Source: Lunularia cruciata
Taxonomy: Eukaryota; Streptophyta; Marchantiopsida; Lunulariales; Lunulariaceae
DNA length: 64,000 bases
Assembly (NCBI GenBank): GCA_948567375.1
Contig: OX419760.1
Coordinates: forward strand, 9,920,001-9,984,000
Direction of reading: 5' to 3'
Shown: one piece after another, positions 42,560 through 54,700 of the stretch
How positions within the stretch are numbered: the first letter of the stretch is position 1
Layout: each line of letters starts with the position of its first letter
Notes under the pieces: generated by a model
What the model was told of the DNA's origin: nothing
The model's input: the letters and a program-made list of their open reading frames with translations, nothing else
The model's database searches: none
Position numbers and translations under genes: made by a program

Positions 42560-45315
42560 TGTGACCACCCAACAAGTATCACTTTTACAGTAATCAATAA
42601 GTAAAAATTTGTTCCGACATAAATACAAGTAAAAAATGGTTAGACATGAAGCAAAGAGTAACAATGTAGTTCTTCTTGAGTTCATCTTTAGTCTCTTAGG
42701 TAGAAACCACACCCAGAAGAGAGTAACAAGCACTGATTATAGTGTTGTCATGAATTACACACTCATAATCACAATACTCTCCAATCTTTCCAAACCAACT
42801 TTGATTGTGATGATACAAATTCTCCTGAAGATGGCTACTTCATTGAGAAATGACTCTGCCTCAGAAATGTGTTCCACTCTTCCACTGAAGGCACAACTTC
42901 CTTGCTTGAAATTGCCTCACATCAAACTCACGCTGCACTCACAAATGCAGAATACTATAAACACTACAATTCCTCTCAAATCTGTCAAGGCATCGCTTTG
43001 ATTGCACTTCACTCAAGATCAAAAACATAAAATGAAGATCAAGGCTACAAAATCCAACATCCAACAAGCACATTGACTTTCAATTCAAAATTATCTATAC
43101 ACTCACAAATACACACACAAACTTGATACTCAGAATTAATCTCAAGCAACGAGCACTAAACTCAACACTTTTCTTTATCTATCTTCAAAACTTATGAATA
43201 CTAAAAACCATTTTTCTATGCATGCCTCCTTTAAGTAGATAGAGCATTGACAATCAATAGCAACTATAGTGTTCTACAACAATTTTACCAACTTGTAGAT
43301 CCAAAATGACAATGCATTCTTTCATATTTGCCTCTTCAAATCTCAAACCTATTACTATGCAAATCTGATGTCAACCTCAACTTTGGCCTCCAAACCTAAT
43401 GTTCGCCCTATCACTTTGCATTCTTTGAGTCTCTCTAATTCTACTCCTAAATCCTCTATTTCTACAATCTCTTCACTACAAAATACAATTGCGCTCATTT
43501 CTAATCTATCCACATCTTTATCTTCTAACCCACTCTTCTCTAATGTCTCAGGTAACTTACCCAAAGATGCTTGCACTCCTACTTCTACTACCTCATACTT
43601 TGTACTTAACTTCATATCACTATGAAGTTTATCCAAGTCTGATCTAACAAGATCCAATCTAAGATTTGCCTTATCTTCTACCTCAATCATCTTCCTATCT
43701 ACACAATCTCTCAGACAAATCAAAGGATTGTTCAATTTTGTATCCTTTGCCTTCCTCTTCTTTGTCTCCTACACCAACAAATTCAACTCATGCAGTCTTG
43801 CTTCCTCTAACTTTATTTTGGCTTTTGTATTGAGCATTGTTTTCAATTCTTCTACTGTTGCTCCTATTGCAGCTTACTTTACCCTCAAAAATATCTTCTC
43901 CTTACTTTTCTCCTCCTCTAGCTCATTCTAATACATCATCAACTCATGCTTGAACTCAACCTTCAATGCTTCCTTCTCTTGTATATTCAAGACTAGTGGA
44001 TCCTTAGCTCCTCTCAGTAATCCTTGCAATTGTTCTTCCTCTTGACGATGCTCTGTTCACTCTCGTTGCCAAGCTTGGTCTTTCTTGGCTGCCTTCTTCT
44101 TCATACTCTCCAACTCTTGCTCCATTACTACTGCACTTGCCTTTGAATGTATCACCTCTACTTGTGTGTCAGCAATTTCTCTTTTCATTACCTCAACCAA
44201 TGCCAACTTTTCCTTTAATTCCTCCCTACACTTCACCAAATCATCCTTCACAACTTCCAAGCTTTTATTCCAAAGAACTGCCTCCTTCCAAAGTTCTTTG
44301 GCTTCAGTCTCTACCCAAATTAACTTGCACCTCAACATCGAGGTCTCTTCACTCCATGTTGTCATAACTACTAACTCATCCTTCAATTTTGGATGAGAAC
44401 TTGTCATCTCCGCTTTCTTCTACTGCAAAAACATCAACAAAGGACACACGATCTTTGAAAAATACTCCACTCCATCACATTTTCCTTTGCTATCTCTGAC
44501 ATCTTTTCCTTCAGCAGGTAGTTCTTCAACATGGGTCTTACCTCAAAGACACAGTCTTTGTATCTTCAATGTTTCTCTATATGAACTTTCTTCCTTCATG
44601 ATAGCTTTGCTTGGTTCAACAACAACGACTTGAGTACTTCAGTTCCCCTGGAAACTCTTGGAAATACCAAGGCCCCCTCTTCTTCTTTCTTATACTCACA
44701 CTCAACTGTTGTCAACTCTAGACTATGATTCTCTACCTCCTCAATCCTTTCACTAGATTGTTGAACTTCAATTTCTCCCTTGCTGCCACTACTCAACTCT
44801 TTGCTCCACATGATGAATTCTTCTTCTTCTCCTAAGGCTTCTCCCATCAACTTGCTTTATCCCTTTGATCCCTCCTTCAAAGTTGATTCTTTCACTTTCA
44901 TCAGTGCGGGCTTTGGGTTAGGCATTTTTAGCTTCTACGGCTGCACTGGGGTAATTTGTCCTTAAGGTCTACTCTACTTTTAGGCCATGGGTATATCCAC
45001 TGCTACTATCTTCCCCCTTCTGCTTTTCATGTATTAATAACCCCCTTTATGTTGTATCATTCATCCGCATTGGCTTCCTTGCGTAAATCCAGGTGAAAGT
45101 GGGATTGCATTCTACTTTTCTCCTCCAACAGATTCAGCCAAAAGTAGAAATGAGCCGCAAAGGGTACAAAATAGTAAGTCTATATATCCATTCTCCAACC
45201 AGTGATCATCTACCCCATGCACTAGTGCAAACATTTTGCCCAATCCACCACTTCTCTTGCAAACATTTGATGAAAGAATATTGCCTACTGCATTGCATCG
45301 TGACATAGGTGGTTC
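42560..45315 (-). mobile_element. D2 unit, minus strand, cut by A7
   Basis: It starts with TGTGACCACCC, the 3' terminus read in reverse, and is collinear inverted with 52.7-55.5 kb. It contains the TATA-bearing terminal 800 bp, decayed coiled-coil frames (43355-43735 and 44057-44407), an acidic frame (44596-44850) and the AVFFHQMF region near 45260. A7 is inserted at 45316 and the D2 5' end is not seen beyond A7. Confidence 0.78.
43355..45300 (-). pseudogene. D2 coiled-coil protein pseudogene
   Basis: Several minus-strand frames, broken by stops and shifts, match the D2 protein at 52.2-54.7 kb in the same order: the AVFFH block, an acidic Glu/Ser-rich linker, then Lys/Glu/Leu heptad-like stretches. 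Examples are ELESMKKKAAKKDQAW at 44100 and VEDKANLRLDLVRSDLDKL at 43650. No known domain was recognised. Confidence 0.6.
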
Positions 45316-46006
45316 TGTAACACCCATTTGTGCATGTGTGTAGTATTCTGATATTAAGCTTGGTATTACAAGTACTTGAGAGATATTATTTATATAGAGA
45401 TAAAGGATGGTTCTATATTAGTCATGATTAGCTAAAGTTAGTCATAGTTAAGATAAAGGAGACCTTACTTTAGAGGAAGTAGAAAAGATGAGCAACACTA
45501 TTTTGGATTCTAGGGTGTTGACTTGGTATTATTCCTAAATGTTTGGCTTTGAGGAAAGAGTTGAGAACTCTTGGGCCTGTTAGCCTTTTTGTTTTGGATT
45601 CTTCTATAGACCAAGGATAGCCCATGTGAAGGAATCATTGATTTAGTGGTTGGGTTAAGATAAGGTCACATGCTTAGTGGAATATGCCTATGTATATGGA
45701 TATTTCTTTATCCTTTTTGACTTACTTGACTTTTAGCCTAGTAGCTTGAGTTACTCCATTAATTAGTAACTTTGGTGCATAACTATTTCACAAGTATATT
45801 AACAAGAGGTGAGAAAGTACTCATCATCCTTTCATTTTCAACTATCTTTCTCTCATTGAGTTCTCTAGTGAGCAATGTCTAGAGTCTTGGAGTGTTAGTC
45901 TTGGAGGAGTATGATAGAATTGGGGTTCCTTGCCTTCTTAGTCCATGGTGTGCTACTATAGTAGCTATCAAATGTTCATCTTGAGTGAGAGATAGATGGG
46001 CTCACA
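45316..46006 (+). repeat. A7 5' LTR
   Basis: The LTR is 691 bp, TGTAACACCC...GGGCTCACA. It has many substitutions relative to A2 (for example GTAGTATTCTGAT for GTGGTATTGTGAT). A changed primer site, TGGTTCCATTGTTGGGA, starts five bases on. Confidence 0.92.
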
Positions 46007-46218
46007 TTTCTGGTTCCATTGTTGGGACCTCTCTAGAAGGCAAGATAATGTTATGTGTACAATTCTATATTAGACAGAAGGAGGCTATGAGAGCTCACTT
46101 GAAGAGAACGTTAGGGAAGGAGAGGGTTGAACTTATGTTAAAAAATTTGGACCCATTTTTATACCTTGTAGTTCATTATGATGTCTTTGAGGTGATTTTG
46201 TACATCTTGTTCACCTGA
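45985..46218 (+). CDS. A7 leader ORF
   Basis: This 77-codon frame is still open despite about a dozen substitutions against A2, several of them amino-acid changing. It reads across the LTR end and primer site as in the other copies. Confidence 0.35.
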   Translation: MRDRWAHISGSIVGTSLEGKIMLCVQFYIRQKEAMRAHLKRTLGKERVELMLKNLDPFLYLVVHYDVFEVILYILFT

Positions 46219-46867
46219 GAGGATTGGGAGAGATTGCTGAGGTGGATTGCAGATTTTGGGGATCAAGGTGATTTTGGGCAAAATCTCAAGTTTGAGATCT
46301 GGACTTGAAATTTCTACACATGATAGCTTGGGTTATCCTTCAATTAGCTCACTTCAAATTATTGTGAGTGCTGCTATGCACACTAGGCTAGAATTTTTGA
46401 AAGTTGATAGAGTAAACTGCTCTCGCAACTACATGCTCTCTGAAAAATTGTATAGAGTTTTGATTTCTTCAATTTTCAGTGGATTTTGGTGAAACTTTTC
46501 AAAACTTTTAATTTATTTTATCCTACTTGTTGACACTTAAAATTAGACAGGGATTATTCTTGAGTAAAGAGTTATGAGTTTTGAAAGTGAGGGGGGGGGG
46601 TGGTTTTCAAACCAAATCTGAAATATGTATGTTGAATAGAAAAGTGCCTAGGCCAAATGGCCTGATGAAAAGATCTGAAATTTTGCAGCAAGAGATGCAC
46701 TCAAGTTTTGATTAAGTGTGCAAAATTTCAAAGGAATGTGATATACCCATTGCAAGATTTGATTGAAATTGTGAGGAAGGGTCAATTCTGCAGAGTCTAG
46801 ATTTCATGTATGAGGAGTATGAGAGCAACAAAAAGCATGTTTGAGTGTTTAGACTCATCTTGGGAAC

Positions 46868-47341
46868 ATGGAGGGTCACCAAGAGTGGAAATTGAGGGTA
46901 TGTAAGGTTCCCCAAGGGTTTGAGGTGATTTCAGGGGTGGATTTGAGGAGAGGAGAGTTTAGAATAGAATTTGAAGAGAGTGTTGAGAGCATCCAAAAAC
47001 CTACACCACTTGGAAGAAATAGTGAGTCTAACTGCTTTTTATGTGGAGAGAAGGGACCTAAGGCAAGTTTATGTCCATCAACTTCTGAGAGAAAGAGATT
47101 GAGAGAAAGGAGAGTTTTACTCGACTTGGGTTTGTATGTTGGACCTTCTTCACCAAGATTGGGAAGGAGAAGATCTAAGACCAAGGAGTTGTGTGAGGTT
47201 TGTGGAGTGGAAGGACTTCCAAAAGGACATGATTGTAGTGGAGTAGAAGCACTTTTCAAGACTTTAGTGAAGGATCTTGGAGAGAGTCTTAGTACAACTA
47301 TAAAAATACTACCACGTTCATCAGCTAGTTCTCAAGATTAG
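46868..47341 (+). CDS. A7 ORF1, zinc-knuckle protein
   Basis: The 157-codon frame is intact. The first knuckle reads CFLCGEKGPKASLC: the histidine has become proline, so zinc binding is doubtful. The second cluster CEVCG...KGHDC is retained. An open frame after this much divergence is notable but may be chance. Confidence 0.65.
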   Translation: MEGHQEWKLRVCKVPQGFEVISGVDLRRGEFRIEFEESVESIQKPTPLGRNSESNCFLCGEKGPKASLCPSTSERKRLRERRVLLDLGLYVGPSSPRLGRRRSKTKELCEVCGVEGLPKGHDCSGVEALFKTLVKDLGESLSTTIKILPRSSASSQD

Positions 47342-47556
47342 TAATGGAGATAATCTTTCAACTTATGAAAAAACTATCCATAAGAGTTTGATTAATATGC
47401 ACTCTAGGATTTGATGTTGCTATAGAAATCTTGGAGCAATCTGAACCTTTTTTTTCCCTAGAGTGTATTATTCTCAAATGGTGTTAGGTATGTATACTCT
47501 ATTAGATATAGAGTGAGAGAAAAGAAAAGAGAAAAGAAAGATAGTGAGGGGTTAAG

Positions 47557-48710
47557 ATGGGGAAACTTCTGGTTTTCTTTGGCAAGGATGGAGAAGATAT
47601 GGAGGCCTTTTTGAAAGATTTCAAGAGAGCTTGCATAGGAAACAATGAGAGGAAGAAGAATGAGTGGACCTCATTATTACCAGGTTTCTTTGAGGATGTA
47701 GCACTTACATGGTATGAGTCAGAATACCAAAAGAGAGAGATGAGAGATAGAGAAGAAGAGTCTTGGGAGAGTTTGACTTTGGAACTCATTGAGAACTTTC
47801 CTCTAGATGAGAGTTATGAGAAATTGATGAGTGAGGTTACCTTTCTCAAACAAGGAGATGGAGAGAAAGTGAAAGTCTATGTGGAAAGAGTGGAAAAGTT
47901 AGAGTCCAGATTTTGCATAGTGTTGAGGAAGGGTGGGGATGATGTGGAAAATATTATGATTGGCATAGGGGCCATGCTCACCAAGAATATTTTGGGAGTG
48001 TTGAGACCACAAATTAGAAGTAAGGTGAGATATGAGAAACCTTCTTCCAAGGTTGAAGCTATCAAGATTGCAATTCATATAGAGGAGAGTTTGGAAGGGG
48101 ATAAGAGTGATTTGGTGGTGAAGGAGGTTGTACATCCTCCTCAAGGTTACAAGTATATTGAAACTTCTGATACTTTGGTGGCAAGGGTTGCATCACAAGA
48201 AGTAGTTGCTCCAGTTCTTACACCTCCACCAAAGGATCCACTTCAAGCCATCACAAAACAACTTGCAAATCTCAAGATCAATGTGGTGCAACTATGGGAG
48301 AAGAGAGAGGTGGATTGGAATCTGGGGAGAGGGCCTAGGAGTTACAAAAGTTATCCATATAGAGGAGGCCAACCAACCAACCAACAATTTCAATGAGAAA
48401 AATTGTTTTGATTGTGGAGGAAGAGGCCATATCCAAAAGAATTGCCCAAATTCCACTTACCATGGAGGAAGAGGTTATGAGGGAGCCAATAGAGAGAAAG
48501 AGGGAGGTAGTGAAACCCAAGTGGCTCCTAATCCAAACAAAGGTAAGGAGATAGCATCTATAGATGTGATTGAGAGCAAGTATGAGAAGGAAGAGTGCTC
48601 AAACTCCAAGAGTTTTAATTTGGAGCTTTTGGCACAAGAGAAGAAGAGACCTTGTTTTGCAGAGGATGTGCACTCTTCTCAAGGATTTACTCCTTGCCAA
48701 GATACTCCTG
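47557..48710 (+). pseudogene. A7 gag pseudogene, 5' part
   Basis: Its frame (47557-48396) matches A2 gag through the gag domain. A four-base gain in a CCAA repeat near 48375 shifts the frame. The frame 48206-48715 continues with the knuckle CFDCGGRGHIQKNC. D1 interrupts it at 48711. Confidence 0.87.
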
Positions 48711-50441
48711 TGTGACAACTTGGCATATATCACTTTTGGGGTAATCTGGTAAGTAAAGTTTGTTCTCGTAGAGATATAATTTGGAATTGGTCAAACACAA
48801 AGTCAAATGTCAAAATGTAGTCCTTCTTGATTTTGTCTTTAATCTCTCAAGTAGCAACTACACCCAAAAGAGAGTAGCAAACACTGACTTGCAATCTTGT
48901 CACAAAAATTTGTCACCCATCATCACAACTTCATCAAATCTTTCCAAACAATCTTGCTTGTAATGATTCAGATTCTCTTGAAAATAGCCCTTCACTGCAA
49001 AACTACTTTGCCTCTAAATTGTGTTCCACACCCTCCACTGAAGGCACAACTTCCTCAATCAAAATTTTGTCACATCAACACTGCACTGCACTCACAATTG
49101 TAGAATACTACCAACACTACAATTCCTCTTAGATCTGTCAAGGTATTGCTTCGATTGCACTTCACTTAGGATCAAACACACAGAATGAAGATCAAGGCTA
49201 CAAAATCCAACATCCAATAAGCACACTGATTTGCACTTCAAAATTCTCCACATACTCACAATTACAATCACAATGTTGATATTTGGAATCAAGCTCAAGC
49301 AACGAGCACTGAAATCAACACTTTGCTTTATCTATTCTCAAAAATAATGAATATTGAATAACAACATATTGCAAATGTCACCTTAAATAGTAAAGCAATC
49401 AATAGGTTCTAACAACTATACCATTTTCTAACAACCCTTCCTACCTATTGATCCACACTGACAAACCACCTCTTCATATCTACCTCTTCAATTCTCAAAA
49501 CTGTTACTACTCTGATCCGATGTCTACTTCTTCCTTGACTTCTAATCTTGAAGTAATGTCACATACTACTTTATCCTTGGGTCTATCTGAGTCTACTTAA
49601 TCCTTCAATATTTCTACTACTGCTTCACTCTGAACTACAATTACACTAGTAGGTAATCTATCTAACTCTTTATCTTCCGACCCACTCTTCTTTAATACCT
49701 CAAATAATTGATTTGAAGACACTTATTGTATGATCTTGCACTTTTCTTTCATTCTCTTCTATTATGTATCTTCTAATTTTATATTGTCTTCAATCAAAAC
49801 TGAAATTCAAGTCATGGTATCCTAAATATTTTCTTTCCCTACTCTAACTTCCTCTAATGCCTCCAGCAAGACTCCCAAAGTCACCTTCATTGCACTCTGA
49901 GGTCCGACTCCCTTAGATCTGGTCACCTTTGTCATGAGGCAAAGAAGCTTCTAACCTAAAGTAGTAAACGCCCAAAGAACATAGATTTCAAGTACTGTGA
50001 ACCCAAAGACACTCAATTACTTTATACATCTACTCCTAAAACTTCAAATGCTTGTAACTTCTACTACAAATATTCAAACTTTGTGATTTTGGTGGCAATG
50101 GAAAGCCCTAAACTGGACGCTTCCAACTGAGTATACCATGCATGATTTTGACTTTTTTTCAATGAGATACAGCCCCCGAAAACATCATGACTTGTAACCT
50201 CCATTTTGATACGAAGAACTCTTGCGGTGGCTGACCCCTTCTTCCTCTTCCTCTAACACAAAGTAAGCTTCTTTGGGTCTGTTCTAATCTGAGTCCTTCT
50301 TCCTCCAACACAAAGTTGACTTCATTGAGCTTGATCAAAACACAAGTTTCCCCTCATTTCTTCTCCATTTGGTTTTAATTTGGTTTCAACAAGGCACTTC
50401 TTCTTCAAAACTCATCCAAAATGAAAAATGTGGGTACCACA
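48711..50441 (-). mobile_element. D1 unit inserted in A7 gag, minus orientation
   Basis: The unit is 1731 bp, TGTGACAACT...GGGTACCACA, which is the reverse of 19835-21741. Gag is continuous across it. The flank after it is CTATG. The flank before it (CTCCTG) fits CTATG with two bases lost. No coding frame longer than about 70 codons and no polymerase are present. Its 5' half contains the ATTTGAAGTTTTAGGAGTAGATG block also found at 63.74 kb. Confidence 0.82.
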
Positions 50442-51495
50442 CTATGCCAACTAGGACCACTCGCATAAGCACTTCCGCACCACCAAAAACAAAGACTCCA
50501 AGAAAGAAGTTGGGGATGGAGGACTTATTGATCTTAATGCAACAACGGAATTACAATGTCTTGGATGATGTTGGTAGTCACAAGGCTAACATCACAGTGG
50601 GCCAATTGATTGCTTTGAATCCTACTTTGAGAAAGGAGCTTGGAGGTGGTTTGAGTTCTACAAGGAGCAAGAGGAAGAAGAAGATAAAAGTTCTAGTATC
50701 AATGGGGGTGGTGGATGCCAAACCAACACCATGGAAGGCTTATGAATATTGATGGCTCCAAGATTGATGTGAGAGTAAATGGTTACAACATCAAGGATGC
50801 ATTGGTTGATGGAGGATCAAGATTGAATGCCATGTCAGAAAGGTTGATGAAGAAGTTGGGTATGATACATTCAAGACCTTCAACATTTGTGGTGAGCATG
50901 GCAAACAAGTGACAAGTTTGACCAGTAGAGGTGATAGATAAAGTGGTAGTTTCAGTTATGGGAGTTCAAAATTTCATGACTTTCCAAATCTTGAAGGATT
51001 CAAACTATGACTTATTTCTTGGGAGGCCATGGTTGAGAGAAGCACGCACAACTAATCAATGGGACAAAGGGTCCTTGAGGATTGGGCCATCAAACCATAT
51101 AGTCATAGTTCTTGTGACAAACACCACCAACACTTCACATTCAAATACACCATCTTTTGATTTTTGGGAATCAGATTCTGAAGAAGGAGCTTCACGTGTG
51201 GACACAAGCACGGAAGAGGAGACTTTCACAAAAGAGGATGAATCTGAATTGGATTCTGATGTGTATCCCTTATGTGCTATGGATTTTGCACCTAAGCTAG
51301 AGGTTTTGAAGGACCCAGATAAATCACCATTGACACTTGAGGAGGTAGAGAGAAGGTTAGCTACACTCAAGTATGGCCCAAATGTTACCAAGGAGGAGAA
51401 TATGAGATTTGAGGAGATTTTCCGCAAGTTCATCCATGTGTTTGCTTTTACTTACAAGGATTCAGCTTGGAAGAGCACAAGATAGAGGTGGAGCT
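50442..51495 (+). pseudogene. A7 gag-protease-pol pseudogene, 3' part
   Basis: It continues gag after D1. It has the protease motif VDGGS, stops at about 50750 (TGA) and 50910 (CGA to TGA, the same codon as in A1), then the linker with WESDSEEGAS. A short loss near 51462 removes the KEVT codons before the homology ends. The reverse transcriptase core is absent. Confidence 0.85.
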
Positions 51496-51706
51496 GCTTG
51501 TCCTAGATTCCCTTCTTGCTCCTCCCTCGTCTCAAGTCCCTCATACTCTAACCTTCTCGACCACCATATCAAAATCTCTCCAACAAACCAAATCTCACCA
51601 CCTTGTTGCTCAGAATCGTCAAAAACAATATGCAGACCACCATTGTTGTGATCTCACCTTTAAAGTTGGTGATAAAGTTATGCTAGCATCCAGTAATCAA
51701 TCCCTT
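51496..51706 (+). pseudogene. Family E chromovirus integrase C-terminal fragment, part 1
   Basis: The frame contains HHLVAQNRQKQYADHH and FKVGDKVMLASSNQSL. This is the usual end of a chromovirus integrase just before the GPY/F module. It is cut at 51707 by the D2 unit and continues at 55497. Sequence upstream of about 51540 is poorly matched. Confidence 0.8.
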
Positions 51707-54700
51707 TGTGGTACCCACATTTTTTGTATTTTTCTCAATTTTGAAGAAGAAGTGTATAGAGAAGTCAAATTGCGCCTGTATGGCCAAAGAAGGCAAAGAA
51801 AAGTGTCTTTGGGATATAAGCCAAGGTAACGTGACTTTGGGTCATAAGGCAAGGTACTCAAAATTGCCCTATTAGCATACAACCTGAAGTAAGGAGTTTT
51901 TGTCTTGGGGTGCTCAACCCAAGGCGAGGATAGTGTAACAACTTTGCTTTGGGGCAAGACATTCAAGAAGGCACCGTTCAAAAATGGCGGTCATACACAT
52001 GAAGAACACTTGATAGTGACAAGAGCATGCAGGAGGTGTGATTTCTTGGTGGAAACTCAAATTGAAGAAAGACGGAGAAGGCACAACTCTATAAAAATTG
52101 GGCTAAAGATGAAGCAATGACAAGTAATTTTCCATTGCCTTTAAGAAGTCATCCTCTAGGAGATCATGGGAAGGGAAGTAGAGTCAAAGACGCACTGGTG
52201 TGTTGAGAGGAAATCAAGAGAGTTAATCCGGGAATCAATAGGAAGAATAGTCCCCAGCCCATAGTGGAAGAGAGAAAGATGGGAGGTGGGAAGAAGAATT
52301 TTGAATTTGTAGTGAGAAATCATGCAATTTAGAGGTTGGATGTGATTGCAAGAATTGAGGTCTTGAGCAAGCTTTGGATCACATTCTTGGCACGGAACTG
52401 GAATGTTAGTTTTCCAAGGTTCATGACTGAGATCATTGAGAGTAAATGTCTTGATGGCCCTGAGGAAGAAGAGAAGAGAGGAAATCTAGCTTGATGGATA
52501 GAGTCGGATTGGAAGTTAGTACTTGGGAGAGAAGCAAGCGTAGAGCATGGTGCCACGTTCTTGGGGAAGGAGGAAGTAGCTGAAGAAACCCAAGAAGTGA
52601 GAGATGCCTTCTCTTCAAAGCGCACAAAGAATGGTTACAAAGTAGAGAGCTACAAGGGTCCTATCAAGAGAGGGATTGTGAGTGCTCTAATGGCAATCTT
52701 GAAGCCGAAGAGAACAATTTATGTGATGAAGCACCAAGCGGTGTTCTTCCATAAGATGTTTGTATGAGAGCCAATTAATTGGGCAAAGTGCCTTCATGGG
52801 AGGACAAGACCGATGGTGTGGAATTTGCGTGACAAGTCACCTCCACATTACATTGTGTCGTTTGCAGCCCATTTCTATCTGAGGCTGAACTTCCTCAATG
52901 TGGCAAAGCATAATAAGATGGTGTCGCATTTCCATCCCGACTTAAGAAGAGATGTTGACACGGAAGCGCAACAATACATTCTTTAGATCAAGAGCAGTGA
53001 TGAGTACTACACGCAGACGGGGCAGAGTGTGCAGTTGGAAGTGAGCACTCTGAAGTCAAAGAAGAGGAGTCAACAAGGAGAAGAAGATATAGAGAAAGCA
53101 AGACCTTGGAAGGCTAGAAGGGTAAACCCAAGGAAAGAGCTGGTGGTAATTGCACCGTCAGAAGAAGAATCAGAAGGAGAAGCCGAGTGCAAGTCTGAAG
53201 ATTCGAAGAGGGAGGAAGAACTCGAGTTCACACTACATAGTGGAGACACAAGTAGTGACAACAACAATGGAGTGGAGATGAAATTGGTACCCAAAGAGGA
53301 GGAAGCCAAGATGGAGATAGAGGAGAAAGGTAACTCAAAACTAGAAGATGAAGTTCTAGAGCAAGAGGAGAAAAGAGTTACAATTCAAAGGAGAATTTGT
53401 TCCAGACAAAAGGTGAAGTGTAGAGCGGGCCAAGTAAGGTAAGAGAAGAGGAGGATGGAAGTTTGGGGAGCAAAGAATCCATTCCTATAAGGCAACTACA
53501 GCTTAGAAGGCGAGTGTCAAGTGAAGAAGAGGTGAAGAAGGAGATAAGTCCACAAGCCAAGGTAACTCCGAGTGAAGGAGTAGAGTATCTGCGGGAGATT
53601 GTGTGCCCATTGTTGGTAAAGTTAGAGCACAAGAAGAAGGAGATGCAATCAAAGTGTCCGGAGCTGAAGATTATGTTGCAGGTGTTAGCTCAATTAGAAA
53701 AAGAAAACTTGGAATTAAAGAAGAGTATAATCCAAGGTGAGGAGGAAAAGGAAGTGCTACGAGTAGATGCAATAGTACAAAATCAAGTGATCAAGAATTT
53801 GAAGAGAGAAGCAAGGAATAGAGAGGAACTCATAGAATAGAGTGACATAGCGAGGGAAAGACAAGTAGTTGAGTATGAAATCTTGAAGCTGTAGTTTGCT
53901 GATTTGAGATTAGAAATTATCCATGCTATGGCAAGAGTAGCAGAGAAAGAGCAAGAGCTCAATAGAGTGATGGAGAGTGTAGAAGAGAAGAAGAAGCTCT
54001 GGCAAAGAGAGTTGACAATGAGATATAGAGAGGAAGAAAGGTTGAGAGTTACTCCGCAATTAGGAGGAGAAGATTGTGCAAAAGGAGAAAGGAGAAGGAG
54101 AAGGAAATTATGAAAGTTGAGTTTGAGGCGGAATTGGCAATGTGCATAGAAGATTGGCTTGTAGATCAAGAACAAGAGAGGAAAATGAGATTGGAGCCAT
54201 TAAAGGAGATTGTGGTCAAGATGAATGTGATGTTGAGTACATAAGCCAACGTGCAAATTGAAGAAACAAGATTGCATGAGTTGAAGTTGTTGGTGCAAGA
54301 GACAAGGAGGAGAAATGCAAAGGATAAAGACTTGAATGCCTTACTCATCAGTCTAAGAACTCATGTAGATAGAAAGATATTGGAAGTAGAAGACAATATC
54401 ACGATTAGATTAAACTTAGTGAAATTAGAGATAGATAAACTTTGGAAGGATATAAGAGCAAAACCCAAAGTAGATAACATAAGAGTGCAGATGTCTTTGG
54501 AGTTACCATCGGAGATATTAGAGAAGAGTGGGTCGCGAGATGAATGTTTAGAAGAGTTACCCACTAGTGGAATTCCAGATCAGGAAAGAGAAATGTAAGA
54601 ATTGGTACAGGAATTAATAGTTGTAAAACCCAAAGACAGAGTAATAGTGAGTGAAGTTACTTCATGATTGGGTTTGAAAGTCGAGGAAGAAGTAGACATC

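Larger units (their letters stand above)
45316..51495 (+). mobile_element. A7: 3'-truncated family A element with D1 insertion
   Basis: The 5' LTR, leader, ORF1, gag, protease and the start of the reverse transcriptase region are present. At about 51495, in a GTGGAG(T/C)T stretch, the sequence switches to a chromovirus (family E). There is no 3' LTR. A D1 unit interrupts gag at 48711-50441. The copy is more diverged than A2. Confidence 0.9.
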
